Notes under the pieces: generated by a model | Seen by the model: the letters and a program-made list of their open reading frames with translations, nothing else | Told to the model about the DNA's origin: nothing | Databases searched by the model: none | Assembly (NCBI GenBank): GCA_963829485.1 | Contig: CAWHIK010000003.1 | Location: forward strand, 1-64,000 | Reading direction: 5' to 3' | DNA length: 64,000 bases | From: JBGPQJ01 sp963829485 | Lineage (GTDB): Bacteria > Chloroflexota > Anaerolineae > Anaerolineales > Villigracilaceae | In this document: positions 50,512 to 59,640 of the stretch, one piece after another | Numbering within the stretch: the first letter of the stretch is position 1 | Layout of the letters: every line of letters starts with the position of its first letter | Made by a program: the position numbers and the translations under genes

Positions 50512-52550
50512 TATTTCACCTCCAGAGAATAAACAGCCGGCTCGCGCGTGAAGCGGGTGGTGCCGCTCACGACAAGCGTTGCCCGGTCGCCGCTTTCCAG
50601 GGCGACAGCGATGTCCGCTACGTTCTCAGATGTCAACGAAACAGGTGTGACCGTCGTCTCGCCGTTATCGTGCCTGACGACCAACGCGACGCGGAATGTC
50701 TGCGGGAGGATATTTTCGACCCGCGCAAATCCTTCCGGCTCCCAGCCCCCGTTATCGGATTCGAGATCGGTGAAATAATCGACAGCCGGCACGGAAATGT
50801 CATCGACCAGCAGGCCTTCGCCGTTCACCGCAGCATCTGTCACATACTTGAAACGCAGCTGCACCTTTTGACCGGCATAAGGGGAAAGGTCCACCAATTC
50901 CTGGATCCACTGTGCGGTGCTTCCGCCGCCGCTCAAACCGGTGTAGGCGCAGCCGTAGGAGTTGCCCTGAGGATCGTCTGTCGTGCAGGACGGTGTATTG
51001 AGGATCTGCCAGGTTTCGCCGTCCGTTGATGCCAGGACGTACGCATAATCCCAGTTCTCCTCGATGTCATACCAGGTCTGGTAGGTCATCTCGATGGGTC
51101 CACTGACGTTCGTAAAGTCGAACTCGCGGGTGAGACCCATGTCCAATTCGTCGCCCTTATTGGACCAAAAGGCCATCTTGCCTGAATAGGCATCCGCAGG
51201 TATCAGCCCGGTTGCCGTGGCGCCCTCGATATGGACGTTATACTCCCCGGGAGCGCAGTCCAGGGCGATGTAATCCGTGCCGTACTGGGTGACGGAACGG
51301 TTGACCTGATCCTGCGGACAGGTGAGTGTCTCGGTCTCATAGGCTTGAGGCGCTTCGGGATAATTGTGATAATAGAAGCGCCCGTCCTCGACGGACCCGT
51401 CCAGCAGGTAATTGGCAAGGGTCCAGTCCTGAAAAACATCGTCAGCATTGAGAGGGTCGCCGGTAAAGGGATGACGGGCATCGATCTCCTGCAGGGTCTG
51501 GTCCACGCTGTCCATGCCATTGGCGGCATGATTAATGAGAGTTTGTGTGGCTTCCTCCCCAAACCGGTCGAGGAAATAAGTCATGAATAGGAAGCTTGAC
51601 CCGTAATGCGGTCCCGTTTCATCCGGGTTGTTCGGCCAATCGTTGAGCTGCAGATCCGGGTTGCTGACGAAGGCATAATCCCATCCGCCTGTAGTGTATC
51701 CGTTCAAAAAGGATGCCAGCTCGGACGACCCTTCGTTCATCCAGGATGCCTCGTTGCGGTCCTGTTTCCAGTGGATCATGTGCTGGAATTCGTGTGCCAG
51801 TGTGCTGTAGGTATATTCATCGCTGAGGGGCGAATTGTCCGCGTTGAAGAAGAACATCTCATGCGAATTGGAAAATTCATTCGTGTCCGGGTGGTATTCA
51901 TCAGACGTTGAAAAATATCCGGCAACGGAGTACCCGATACCGCTTACGTACATAATGTAAATGTGAGGGTCATCATCCACACCGGGAGTCCATTCACTGC
52001 CAAAGAAGGCACGGTTGGTCGGGTATATCTTGTTCTCAAAGGTATCCAACAGTGCTTGCGCCTCACCCATGTCGAAGTCCACCCCGTCCTCGACCCAGAA
52101 ATAGGCATGGTCGGTCATGTATTGAAGAGTGGCATCCAGTTGGAAATTCTCATCGTTGTCGAGGTTGGATGCCCAGAAGGTCTGCCTGTCTCCCACCTCG
52201 TAGGGTCCCGATGGAAGCGTCTCGGGGACGCTGCATTTTCCATGAAGCTGACAGGCGAGGGCGCGATAGTCGTTGATCGGGACGATGGTATTCTCCAGCG
52301 TCTCAAGCGTTTCCGAGGACACCTGGTCAGAGGGGATGCGCGTGACCTCGGCGGGCGTCACCGGGGTGGGGGAGTCCAGGTCGAAGCGTGGAAACTCAGG
52401 CATCGTCGTCGCAACCTGTTTTCCAAACTCATAAAATGCGACGCCTCCCGCTGCAACGATTAAGATGCAGCAGCAGAGAAGCACAATGAGAGCGGCAATG
52501 ATGATCACGGCGGGATTCGAATAGAAATTCTTTTTGGGTTGTTCTTCCAT
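50511..52550 (-). CDS. secreted M6-type zinc metalloprotease
   Basis: A 679-residue exported protein with an N-terminal membrane anchor (about 12-40, with LLCCCILIVAAGG). The zinc motif is LAHEFQHMIHW (HExxH), with the third ligand region NEGSSELASF downstream. The C-terminal half has a beta-sandwich seen in immune inhibitor A proteases (SNKGDELDMGLTREFDF; FDFTNVSGPIEMTYQTWYDI), then a DISVPAV jelly-roll end. It probably degrades extracellular proteins. The start at 52550 has AGGAG 8 nt upstream. It is coupled to the cupin. Confidence 0.88.
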   Translation of the reverse strand: MEEQPKKNFYSNPAVIIIAALIVLLCCCILIVAAGGVAFYEFGKQVATTMPEFPRFDLDSPTPVTPAEVTRIPSDQVSSETLETLENTIVPINDYRALACQLHGKCSVPETLPSGPYEVGDRQTFWASNLDNDENFQLDATLQYMTDHAYFWVEDGVDFDMGEAQALLDTFENKIYPTNRAFFGSEWTPGVDDDPHIYIMYVSGIGYSVAGYFSTSDEYHPDTNEFSNSHEMFFFNADNSPLSDEYTYSTLAHEFQHMIHWKQDRNEASWMNEGSSELASFLNGYTTGGWDYAFVSNPDLQLNDWPNNPDETGPHYGSSFLFMTYFLDRFGEEATQTLINHAANGMDSVDQTLQEIDARHPFTGDPLNADDVFQDWTLANYLLDGSVEDGRFYYHNYPEAPQAYETETLTCPQDQVNRSVTQYGTDYIALDCAPGEYNVHIEGATATGLIPADAYSGKMAFWSNKGDELDMGLTREFDFTNVSGPIEMTYQTWYDIEENWDYAYVLASTDGETWQILNTPSCTTDDPQGNSYGCAYTGLSGGGSTAQWIQELVDLSPYAGQKVQLRFKYVTDAAVNGEGLLVDDISVPAVDYFTDLESDNGGWEPEGFARVENILPQTFRVALVVRHDNGETTVTPVSLTSENVADIAVALESGDRATLVVSGTTRFTREPAVYSLEVK

Positions 52551-52623
52551 GTTTTTACTCCTGGGTAAATGCAATGCGACATTTTACCCCCAAATCAAGT
52601 GAAATACCCTCTTAATAGATTAA

Positions 52624-53364
52624 TTAGGAATTAGGAGTGATCGGGGGGAAATGGATGGGGATGGGATGCAGGGACCCGATGACAACCGCGGCCGGTATCG
52701 AAAAGACGATGGGCAGGATGACCGCCAGCGGGGTAATGCCACCAGCGGACGGGCTTCGCGCCGCGCTCCGCTGGGATGCAGTAGGCCGGCAGGAAGACCA
52801 TCAGCCCGTACACGAAGGTCCACATGGCGATCTGGGCGAATTGCTGTGCGCCTCCGAAGCTGACCTCCGCCAGCGTGCCCGTCAGCCCGAAGAGCAGAAA
52901 GACTTGCGAGGGAGTGAACTCCCAGCGGCTGAGGAGGAATGCCCAGGCGATGAACATGGGGATGAAGACCACCACGCTGTGAAGCGCGACCACGTCCAGG
53001 TAATTGGCTGAGGCGGTGATGTACGCCGCGCCGACAGGGACACCGAAAGAGTGGCGCGAGGTTGGTCATGCTGACGGTGACTGCCTCCTCAAGCAGGGCG
53101 AGCAGCGTGGCGAAGAGCACGAACTTCAACCGCCAGTCTCCGCGCAAACCCAGCACGAAGCCTCGTATCCGCTCACGAAAAACATACATCAATGTCCCGC
53201 CGAGCGACGACCCACAACAGGATCAGCCCTGCGCCCATCAAGATGACGGCGCGGCTGTTGGGTCCCATCGCGGTCAGGGCGATGAGTAAAACCACACTGG
53301 TTGAGATCGCCAGCCAGATTCCCAACAGGATGACCAGAATTTTTACGAAGGGTATTTTCTTCAT
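52624..53364 (-). CDS. conserved polytopic membrane protein, three frame breaks
   Basis: Four frame segments join into one protein of about 245 residues: MKKIPFVKILVILLGIWLAI, then MYVFRERIRGFVLGLRGDWR and LALLEEAVTVSMTNLAPLF, then VALHSVVVFIPMFIAWAFLL, and finally VILPIVFSIPAAVVIG to the stop at 52624. Each join needs one extra base removed (near 53190, 53050 and 52740). It has about seven transmembrane segments and a LLEEA motif reminiscent of intramembrane glutamic proteases, but no firm family. Three breaks in 740 bp point to poor local sequence quality or a pseudogene. Confidence 0.6.
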
Positions 53365-53414
53365 GGAGAATCAAAAGGGCGGGTATTTAGACCCGCCCCG
53401 ATCTGGATGCTCGC

Positions 53415-55844
53415 TTATTTACTTTTGAAGACGATCTTGTCGTCCTTCACGTCCACGGTCACGCTGCCGCCCTCTTTGTATTTGTGTTCCAGCAGTTCCA
53501 CCGAGAGCGGACTCTCGACATACTTCTGCAGCGCACGCCGCAAGGGTCGTGCGCCGAAGGCCGGATCGTAGCCTGCCTTGGCCAGCCAGGTGCGGGCGTG
53601 TTTGGTCAGCGTGATCTTGATATTGAACTCGTTCAGCCGGTCCTGCATTTCCTTTACCTGCAGGTCAACGATCTCCTCCATCTGCTCAACGGACAGCGGC
53701 GAGAACATGATGATCTCGTCGATGCGGTTCAGGAACTCAGGCCGGAATGCGCCCTTGAGCGCCTTCTCGATCTTGTCATGGGCTTCGCGGTCCTCATTGT
53801 CTTCGTTCTGTTGCAGGAAGCCCAGCGAGCCGCTGCGCCTGACGTATTCGGTGCCCAGGTTGGAGGTCATGATCAGCACGCTGTTGCGGAAGTCCACCAC
53901 ATTGCCCTGACCGTCGGTCATGCGGCCGTCGTCCAGGATCTGCAGCAGCGCATTCCAGACCTCGGGGTGGGCTTTCTCGATCTCGTCGAACAGGAGCACG
54001 CGGTAGGGTCTGCGGCGGACGGCTTCGGTGAGTTGACCGCCTTCCTCGTAGCCAACGTAGCCGGGAGGTGCGCCGAAGAGCCGGCTCACCGTATGCTGCT
54101 CGCGGTACTCGGACATGTCGATGCGCACCAGGGCTTCTTCGTCGTCGAACATGAACCAGGCCAGCGCCTTGGCCAGCTCGGTTTTACCCACGCCGGAAGG
54201 TCCGATGAAGATGAACGAACCGATCGGGCGGCTGGGATCCTTCAGCCCGGAGCGGGCGCGGCGGATGGCATCCGAAATGGCGTGGATGGCCTCCTCCTGC
54301 CCGATGATGCGCTCGTGCAGCCGCTCCTCCATGTGCAGAAGTTTCTGCGATTCGGTCTCCATCATCTGGCTGACGGGGATGCCGGTCCACTGGTGGACGA
54401 CTTCGGCGATGTCATTGACATCCACGACTTCATCGAGTTTGTGCTCGGATTCCCAGGCGGTGCGTTTCTTGCGGTAATCCCCTTCGTGGCGCAGCCGTTC
54501 GACCTTGATCTCGGCGGCGCGCTGGTAATTGCCTTCGTTTGCCGCAGCAGCCTCCTCGGCCAGCATGCGGTCAAGTATGGTTTTCGCTTCTTTGAGTTCA
54601 GGCGGCATGGAATAGAGCGCCACGCGCAGCTTGGCCGCGGATTCGTCCATCAGGTCGATGGCCTTGTCGGGCAGGTGGCGGTCGGTGACGTAGCGTTCCG
54701 CCAGCCGGGCGGCGGCGACCAGCGCGTCGTCGGAGAAACGCACCTTGTGATGCGCTTCGTAGCGGTCGCGCAGACCCATCAGCATCTTGATGGTGTCGTC
54801 CACGCTCGGTTCCTCGACATAGATCGGGGCGAAGCGTCGCTCGAGGGCGGCATCCTTCTCGATATGTTTGTGATATTCGTCCAGTGTGGTGGCGCCGATG
54901 CACTGCAGCTCGCCGCGCGCCAGGGCGGGTTTGAGCATGTTGGAGGCATCCATGGCGCCCTGCGCCGCGCCGGCGCCGATCACGGTGTGCAGCTCGTCGA
55001 TCATCAGGATGACCTCGCCCTGCGCCCGCTGGACTTCCTCCATGACGGCTTTAAGGCGCTCCTCGAACTCCCCGCGGAAACGCGAGCCGGCGATCATTGC
55101 GCCCAGGTCGAGCGCAACGACCCGCTTGCCCGACAGGATTTCCGGCACGTCGTTGGTGGCGATCTTCTGCGCCAGCCCTTCGACGATGGCGGTCTTGCCC
55201 ACACCGGCCTCGCCGATCAGTACCGGGTTGTTCTTGGTGCGGCGGGAAAGGATCTGGATCAGGCGCAGGATCTCGTTGTCGCGCCCGATGACCGGGTCAA
55301 GTTTGCCTTCGCGGGCGAGCTGGGTCAGGTCGCGGGAATATTTTTCGAGTGTGCGGTAGCGGGTCTCGGCCTGGGGGTCGGTCACGCGCTGCCCGCCGCG
55401 GATCTGCATGATGGCATCGAAGACCCGGTCGCGGTTCAGGCCGGCACTTTCGAGGATGCGCGCCGCGGGTGTGTTGCGTTCGGTCAGGATCGCCAGGAAG
55501 ATGTGCTCGGTGGAGATGTACTCATCCTTGAGCCGGTTGGCTTCCTCGTTGGCAAGGTCGATAATTCGTTTGACGCGTGGAGTGATGAAGATCTGCCCGG
55601 CGCCTCCGCCGAAGATATTGGCTTTGGGTGTGGAGCGCAGGGCGTTGTCGATGCGCTCGGACAGTGCGTCGGCGTTGACGCTGAGGATCTCAAGAATTTG
55701 AGGGATGACTCCCCCCGGTTGTTCGATGAGCGCCAGCAGGATGTGCTCGGTGTCGATCTGGTTGTGCCCGTAGCGCTGGATGATTTCCGCGGCGCGCTGG
55801 GCAGCCTCCTGGGCTCTCTCGGTAAATCGGTCAAAACGCATCAT
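53415..55844 (-). CDS. clpC: ATP-dependent Clp protease ATPase subunit ClpC (paralogue 2)
   Basis: An 809-residue ClpC-type ATPase. The Clp-N repeats (1-140) contain FDRFTERAQEAAQRAAEI and a second repeat ending ISTEHIFLAIL; AAA domain 1 has GEAGVGKTA; a UVR-like YQRAAEIKVERLRHEG segment lies in the middle domain; AAA domain 2 has GPSGVGKTEL. The Ser-rich linker of paralogue 1 is absent. The start at 55844 has GAGGG upstream; a second ATG follows immediately. No CIRCE or CtsR-type operator is visible. Together with paralogue 1 it suggests divided labour in proteolysis. Confidence 0.94.
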   Translation of the reverse strand: MMRFDRFTERAQEAAQRAAEIIQRYGHNQIDTEHILLALIEQPGGVIPQILEILSVNADALSERIDNALRSTPKANIFGGGAGQIFITPRVKRIIDLANEEANRLKDEYISTEHIFLAILTERNTPAARILESAGLNRDRVFDAIMQIRGGQRVTDPQAETRYRTLEKYSRDLTQLAREGKLDPVIGRDNEILRLIQILSRRTKNNPVLIGEAGVGKTAIVEGLAQKIATNDVPEILSGKRVVALDLGAMIAGSRFRGEFEERLKAVMEEVQRAQGEVILMIDELHTVIGAGAAQGAMDASNMLKPALARGELQCIGATTLDEYHKHIEKDAALERRFAPIYVEEPSVDDTIKMLMGLRDRYEAHHKVRFSDDALVAAARLAERYVTDRHLPDKAIDLMDESAAKLRVALYSMPPELKEAKTILDRMLAEEAAAANEGNYQRAAEIKVERLRHEGDYRKKRTAWESEHKLDEVVDVNDIAEVVHQWTGIPVSQMMETESQKLLHMEERLHERIIGQEEAIHAISDAIRRARSGLKDPSRPIGSFIFIGPSGVGKTELAKALAWFMFDDEEALVRIDMSEYREQHTVSRLFGAPPGYVGYEEGGQLTEAVRRRPYRVLLFDEIEKAHPEVWNALLQILDDGRMTDGQGNVVDFRNSVLIMTSNLGTEYVRRSGSLGFLQQNEDNEDREAHDKIEKALKGAFRPEFLNRIDEIIMFSPLSVEQMEEIVDLQVKEMQDRLNEFNIKITLTKHARTWLAKAGYDPAFGARPLRRALQKYVESPLSVELLEHKYKEGGSVTVDVKDDKIVFKSK

Positions 55845-56020
55845 AAGTAGTGTCCCTCTCAATCAGGCGCGGAATCGCACCTGTGTCGTTTCTTCAGTAA
55901 CTGTAGGGATTATAGCAAAACCCCGGCAAGCGGACTGACAGAGAAGTATTAGAGAAGTATATGAATATTATTTTACCCGTGTTTGGGAGAAGGCAGGTTA
56001 TGCTTTTTAAATCCTCCTGC

Positions 56021-56026
56021 TATAAT
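56021..56026 (+). promoter_or_regulatory. -10 box of the leaderless GNAT gene
   Basis: TATAAT is followed by AACCCCC and the ATG, spacing 7 nt, with no Shine-Dalgarno. Confidence 0.6.
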
Positions 56027-56033
56027 AACCCCC

Positions 56034-57005
56034 ATGACCGCTTCCGCCCTGGCTGTTTCCCCCGGTACGCCCGGACAAATCCGTTCCCTGAACCCCATGC
56101 GTGACCTGTCCGCTGTCGCAGACCTGGTCGAATTATGCTTCAAAAGCACCATGGACAGGGATGGCCGGCGATACCTGCAGGACATGCGCCGCTCGGCTGC
56201 CGACACTTCCTTTCTGAGCTGGGCCACCCGGACAACGGATAATCTGTCCCTGCCGCTGACGGGTTATGTCTGGGAGGATAACGGGCGGATCATCGGCAAC
56301 GTCAGCCTGATCCCGTACAACCGCCGCAACAAGCGTGTCTATCTGATTGCCAACGTGGCCACCCACCCCGATTTCCGCCGGCGGGGAATAGGCCGGCTGC
56401 TGACCGACGCCGCGATGCAGCACGCCCGCAACAAGCGCGCCGATGAGATCTGGCTTCATGTGCGCGAAGACAACCCCGGCGCGATCACCTTGTACGAGGA
56501 CCTTGGCTTTCGTGAACGATTTCGCCGTTCGACCTATCATTCATCGTCCAGCGCACCGGCTCTCCAGGCTGTGCAGGGCACGCAGATCCGCTCACGCTAC
56601 GCGGCGGATTGGGTTGAACAAAATGCCTGGCTCGAGCGCCTTCATCCCCAGGGGATCAATTGGTATTATTCCAATTTTTGGACTGTGCTTAAGCCGGGTT
56701 TATTAAACTCACTGGGGAATTTTCTCTCCGACATCAGCGTGGACCACTGGACAGCCTGGCGTGATAACGCGCTGAAGGCGGCCGCATCCGTGATCTATGG
56801 GCGTGACCGTGTGGATGCGCTGTGGGTCGCTGCCGCACCGACGGAGGCGGACGATGCGCTTCACGCCATGCTGTCGCGCATACGCGCCACAATGGATTCG
56901 CGCCGCGGCTTGCTGTTGGAATATCCCGCCCACCTGTCGGAGGATGCCATCCGCGCCGCCGGGTTCACGCTGCACCGCACACTGCTTTGGATGAAAGCGG
57001 AATGA
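56034..57005 (+). CDS. GNAT acetyltransferase with C-terminal extension
   Basis: A 323-residue protein. The GNAT domain (about 15-175) has the motif A loop HPDFRRRGIGRLLTDAAMQH and motif B NPGAITLYEDLGFRERF. The C-terminal half (about 180-323) is an additional, degenerate GNAT-like domain with WLERLHPQGINWYY and no acetyl-CoA loop. The substrate is unknown. The start is set by a TATAAT 7 nt upstream; a TTG further up in frame (55983) lies upstream of the -10 box. Confidence 0.85.
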   Translation: MTASALAVSPGTPGQIRSLNPMRDLSAVADLVELCFKSTMDRDGRRYLQDMRRSAADTSFLSWATRTTDNLSLPLTGYVWEDNGRIIGNVSLIPYNRRNKRVYLIANVATHPDFRRRGIGRLLTDAAMQHARNKRADEIWLHVREDNPGAITLYEDLGFRERFRRSTYHSSSSAPALQAVQGTQIRSRYAADWVEQNAWLERLHPQGINWYYSNFWTVLKPGLLNSLGNFLSDISVDHWTAWRDNALKAAASVIYGRDRVDALWVAAAPTEADDALHAMLSRIRATMDSRRGLLLEYPAHLSEDAIRAAGFTLHRTLLWMKAE

Positions 57006-57090
57006 TTAGTTGGTCTTTACAGAGTACTGCGGGAATATTCAGCCCAATTCAGCGTTTATAGCTACTTTACAGCCGTTTCGATTCCGAACT

Positions 57091-58083
57091 TTATTCATGG
57101 AGCAGTAGCCCGGGCAATCCACCCGCAGGCTCTGCAGCCAGCACCGCCCTCACGATAGCCTGAGCCATCGCTTCAGCTGCAAATGCGCCGACCGTCGTCA
57201 CGTCGGCGTTTTTATTTCCCGCGGAGAGGGCGAAGATCGTGTCGCCGTCCAGCATGGTGTGCGCCGGGCGGATGACCCGCGCCAGCCCGTCATGCGCCAT
57301 CTGTGCGACCTTGGTCGCCTCCGCCTTGTCCAGCTGTGCGTTGGTGGCTACTACGCCGATGACCGTATTGGATTTGCTGGCGAACCCCATCACGGTGCGT
57401 CCGGTAAAGGTGCGCATGGTTTCCAGCGTGTTGGTGAAATAATCCTTTGCCCCCAGGTGCAGCGGACCCAATTGCGTTGAGCGAGCGCCGGCAATGATGC
57501 CGCCCGTCTGCGGATCGATCACGTCGCCGAATGCATTGACCGCCACCAGCGCGCCGACCAGGACGCCGCCTCCCGCGTCCACACAGGAGGTGCCCAGACC
57601 GCTCTTCATGGCGCTTTTCATGCCGAATAGTTTTCCCACTGTTGCGCCAGTCCCGGCGCCGACATTTCCCTCAGCACAGATATCCGCGGAAGCCGATGCC
57701 GCGGCGCGGTAACCCATCTCCGCATCCGGGCGGATTTTTGCGCTGCCGAGGGCGAGGTCATATAGAATCGCTGCGGGAACGATCGGGACCTTTGCTGCGC
57801 CGGTGTCGAAACCGATCCCCTGCTCCTCGAGGAAACGCATCACCCCGGATGCGGCATCCAGCCCGAAGGCGGACCCTCCCGCGAGAACAACGGCATGGAC
57901 TTTTTCGACCAGGTTGAGCGGGTCGAGCAGGTCGGTCTCCCGTGTGCCGGGCGCGCCGCCGCGCACATCCACACCGCCGGCAGCGCCCTTCCGGCAGAGG
58001 ATGACCGTGCATCCGGTCAGCGCGTCCAGGTCCGTGGCGTGGCCGATTTCAATGTTGGGGATATCGATAATGGAGTCTGTCAT
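57091..58083 (-). CDS. P1 family (S58) peptidase, DmpA-like
   Basis: A 330-residue N-terminal nucleophile hydrolase related to L-aminopeptidase D-Ala-esterase DmpA. Conserved blocks are IEIGHATDLDALTGCTVIL, VRGGAPGTRETDLLDP, VLAGGSAFGLDAASGVM, VGAGTGATVGKL and, in the C-terminal chain, NTVIGVVATNAQLDKAEATK, where the Thr may serve as the nucleophile after self-cleavage. The last is inference. The start at 58083 follows family alignment; 58092 adds three residues. Confidence 0.87.
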   Translation of the reverse strand: MTDSIIDIPNIEIGHATDLDALTGCTVILCRKGAAGGVDVRGGAPGTRETDLLDPLNLVEKVHAVVLAGGSAFGLDAASGVMRFLEEQGIGFDTGAAKVPIVPAAILYDLALGSAKIRPDAEMGYRAAASASADICAEGNVGAGTGATVGKLFGMKSAMKSGLGTSCVDAGGGVLVGALVAVNAFGDVIDPQTGGIIAGARSTQLGPLHLGAKDYFTNTLETMRTFTGRTVMGFASKSNTVIGVVATNAQLDKAEATKVAQMAHDGLARVIRPAHTMLDGDTIFALSAGNKNADVTTVGAFAAEAMAQAIVRAVLAAEPAGGLPGLLLHE

Positions 58084-58093
58084 GGGAATCATA

Positions 58094-58117
58094 AAGGGGC
58101 GCAGAAAGCTGCGCCCC
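58094..58117 (-). terminator. hairpin between the 61-residue gene and the P1 peptidase gene
   Basis: AGGGGCGCAG and CTGCGCCCCT form a 10-bp stem with loop AAAG; only three T follow on the minus strand. It ends the small upstream gene or attenuates the peptidase transcript. Confidence 0.55.
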
Positions 58118-58132
58118 TCATTGAATGGATGT

Positions 58133-58318
58133 TTACTTTCCGAGTGACTTTACCAGGGTGAGGAACTCGTCCCACTCCTCGCGGAAGAAATGGACGGTCA
58201 GGTTTCCCAATTCCACATGATAGGTGGTCTCGCCGTCAGGTTCTTCTGCGCTCCAAACCAGGTAGTTCTCGGTTTCAGCCAGTGTATCGGTCTTGGGTTC
58301 GGGTGCGTTCTTGGACAT
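58133..58318 (-). CDS. small conserved acidic protein
   Basis: A 61-residue protein with a perfect AAGGAGG 6 nt upstream of the ATG. It reads MSKNAPEPKTDTLAETENYL, then AEEPDGETTYHVELGNLTVH and FFREEWDEFLTLVKSL. The compact mixed alpha/beta pattern resembles small conserved hypothetical proteins of Chloroflexota. No function known. It is separated from the P1 peptidase gene by a hairpin. Confidence 0.75.
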   Translation of the reverse strand: MSKNAPEPKTDTLAETENYLVWSAEEPDGETTYHVELGNLTVHFFREEWDEFLTLVKSLGK

Positions 58319-58368
58319 GTGTCCTCCTTTGGGGTGAATGGACGAATTATAAATCACAGCCGGCTGGT

Positions 58369-59577
58369 TTATGAGACGGGTTTTTTGCGCGGAGGGCGGA
58401 TTCTGCCCAGCCAGTCTTTGAATTGTTTTCGCAGCGAATAAGCCTCATTGTGTTCTTCAGGAGGCCAGGGATCCTCATCGTTCAACTTGCGGAAGATGTA
58501 GGTGTACGCCAGCTGCACGGTTGCCAGGATTGGCGCCGCGATGACCACTCCCAGCAGGCCAAGCAGGTCCGCTGCGACAATCACCGCGATGAGGATGGCC
58601 GCCGAGTGGACTTTAAGCGTGTGCGACATGATGCGCGTGGAGACCGCATAATCCAGTATGTAGTCAATGACAATGGCGATAATGATCACCATTGCTGTGT
58701 AGGCGAGAGGGGACATGCCAAAAAGCTTGTACTCCTGAAAGTAGGCGATCAGCCCTAAAAGTATCCAGTTGATGGTCGTACCCACATAAGGCAGGAATCG
58801 TGCCAGACCTGCGATCAAGGCCAGCCCAAAAGCGAAGCGAATACCCAGAATTCCCAACACAATGGTGTAAATGAAAATCGCGAGGAAAAACATGATCAAT
58901 TGCCCGCGCAGAAAGGCGTTCCAGATATTGCCCAGCCGTTCACTGAACCTTCTGGCATCCTCGTTGTAATCACGAAAATCGTAAGAGAATATCCGTTCGC
59001 GCAGCCCGCCGCTTTCGATTAAAAGAAAATAGGAAACGAAAAGGAGAAAAAGCAGCCAGCCGATGCTGCTGATGGCACTGCCCGCCACTGAACCGATGAT
59101 CGAACCGGTCTGCCCTAATATGGCCTGCGTCGAACTGATTAGCTGGTCACTCAATCCACTCAGGTCGATGCCGAGGCTGCTTAGATCATACGTGTATGGA
59201 CCGATGACGATGACCTGTACTTTGAGAGAATCCAAAAGAACCGGGAGCTGCTCCAACAGGGATTGGATCAAGCTGATGAGGCTCTGGATCTGGGAGACTA
59301 TCTCAAACCCTCCCAGTGCCAGCAAGCTAATGATGATCAGCGCAAGAACCAAATAAATCAGCGTGACGGAGAGCCCCCACGGCATGTGCGCTCTCCGTTC
59401 CAAAAAGGATGCGGCAGGGTAGAAAAGGTAGGCGATGATGAGCGCCATGATCAACGGCGGGAAGAGCTCCTGAAACCGAATGACCACCGCCACAGTCAGG
59501 GCGAGCAGGCTTACAGCCACGATGATCTTGGTTGTTCTACCCCACTTGGGTGAAGCTGGTTTTTCTTTTAGTTCCAT
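58369..59577 (-). CDS. AI-2E family transporter (paralogue 1)
   Basis: A 402-residue polytopic membrane protein of the AI-2 exporter (TqsA/YdiK) family. Eight helices are evident; the family signature is FGLALIAGLARFLPYVGTTI near the C-terminal third with the preceding LFLLFVSYFLLIESGG. A soluble helix-rich loop (100-165, SQIQSLISLIQSLLEQLPVL) lies between helices 3 and 4. Substrate unknown; family members export autoinducer-2 or unrelated solutes. GAGG lies 8 nt before ATG 59577. It is divergent from the gluzincin lipoprotein gene. Confidence 0.9.
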   Translation of the reverse strand: MELKEKPASPKWGRTTKIIVAVSLLALTVAVVIRFQELFPPLIMALIIAYLFYPAASFLERRAHMPWGLSVTLIYLVLALIIISLLALGGFEIVSQIQSLISLIQSLLEQLPVLLDSLKVQVIVIGPYTYDLSSLGIDLSGLSDQLISSTQAILGQTGSIIGSVAGSAISSIGWLLFLLFVSYFLLIESGGLRERIFSYDFRDYNEDARRFSERLGNIWNAFLRGQLIMFFLAIFIYTIVLGILGIRFAFGLALIAGLARFLPYVGTTINWILLGLIAYFQEYKLFGMSPLAYTAMVIIIAIVIDYILDYAVSTRIMSHTLKVHSAAILIAVIVAADLLGLLGVVIAAPILATVQLAYTYIFRKLNDEDPWPPEEHNEAYSLRKQFKDWLGRIRPPRKKPVS

Positions 59578-59627
59578 AAAACCTCGCTGCATTTATTCTA
59601 GCGGTACATGACGAAATTTACAACTAG

Positions 59628-59633
59628 TATAAT
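59628..59633 (+). promoter_or_regulatory. -10 box of the leaderless gluzincin lipoprotein gene
   Basis: TATAAT is followed by 7 nt and the ATG at 59641, with no Shine-Dalgarno. Confidence 0.55.
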
Positions 59634-59640
59634 TGCGCCC

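Noticed and set aside
53484..55850. A 788-codon plus-strand frame opposite the second clpC
   Set aside because: It is an antisense shadow of clpC caused by codon bias; no ribosome-binding site or domains, and clpC is intact.
55845..55980. Possible CIRCE or CtsR operator before the second clpC
   Set aside because: No TTAGCACTC-type inverted repeat or tandem heptamer is present.
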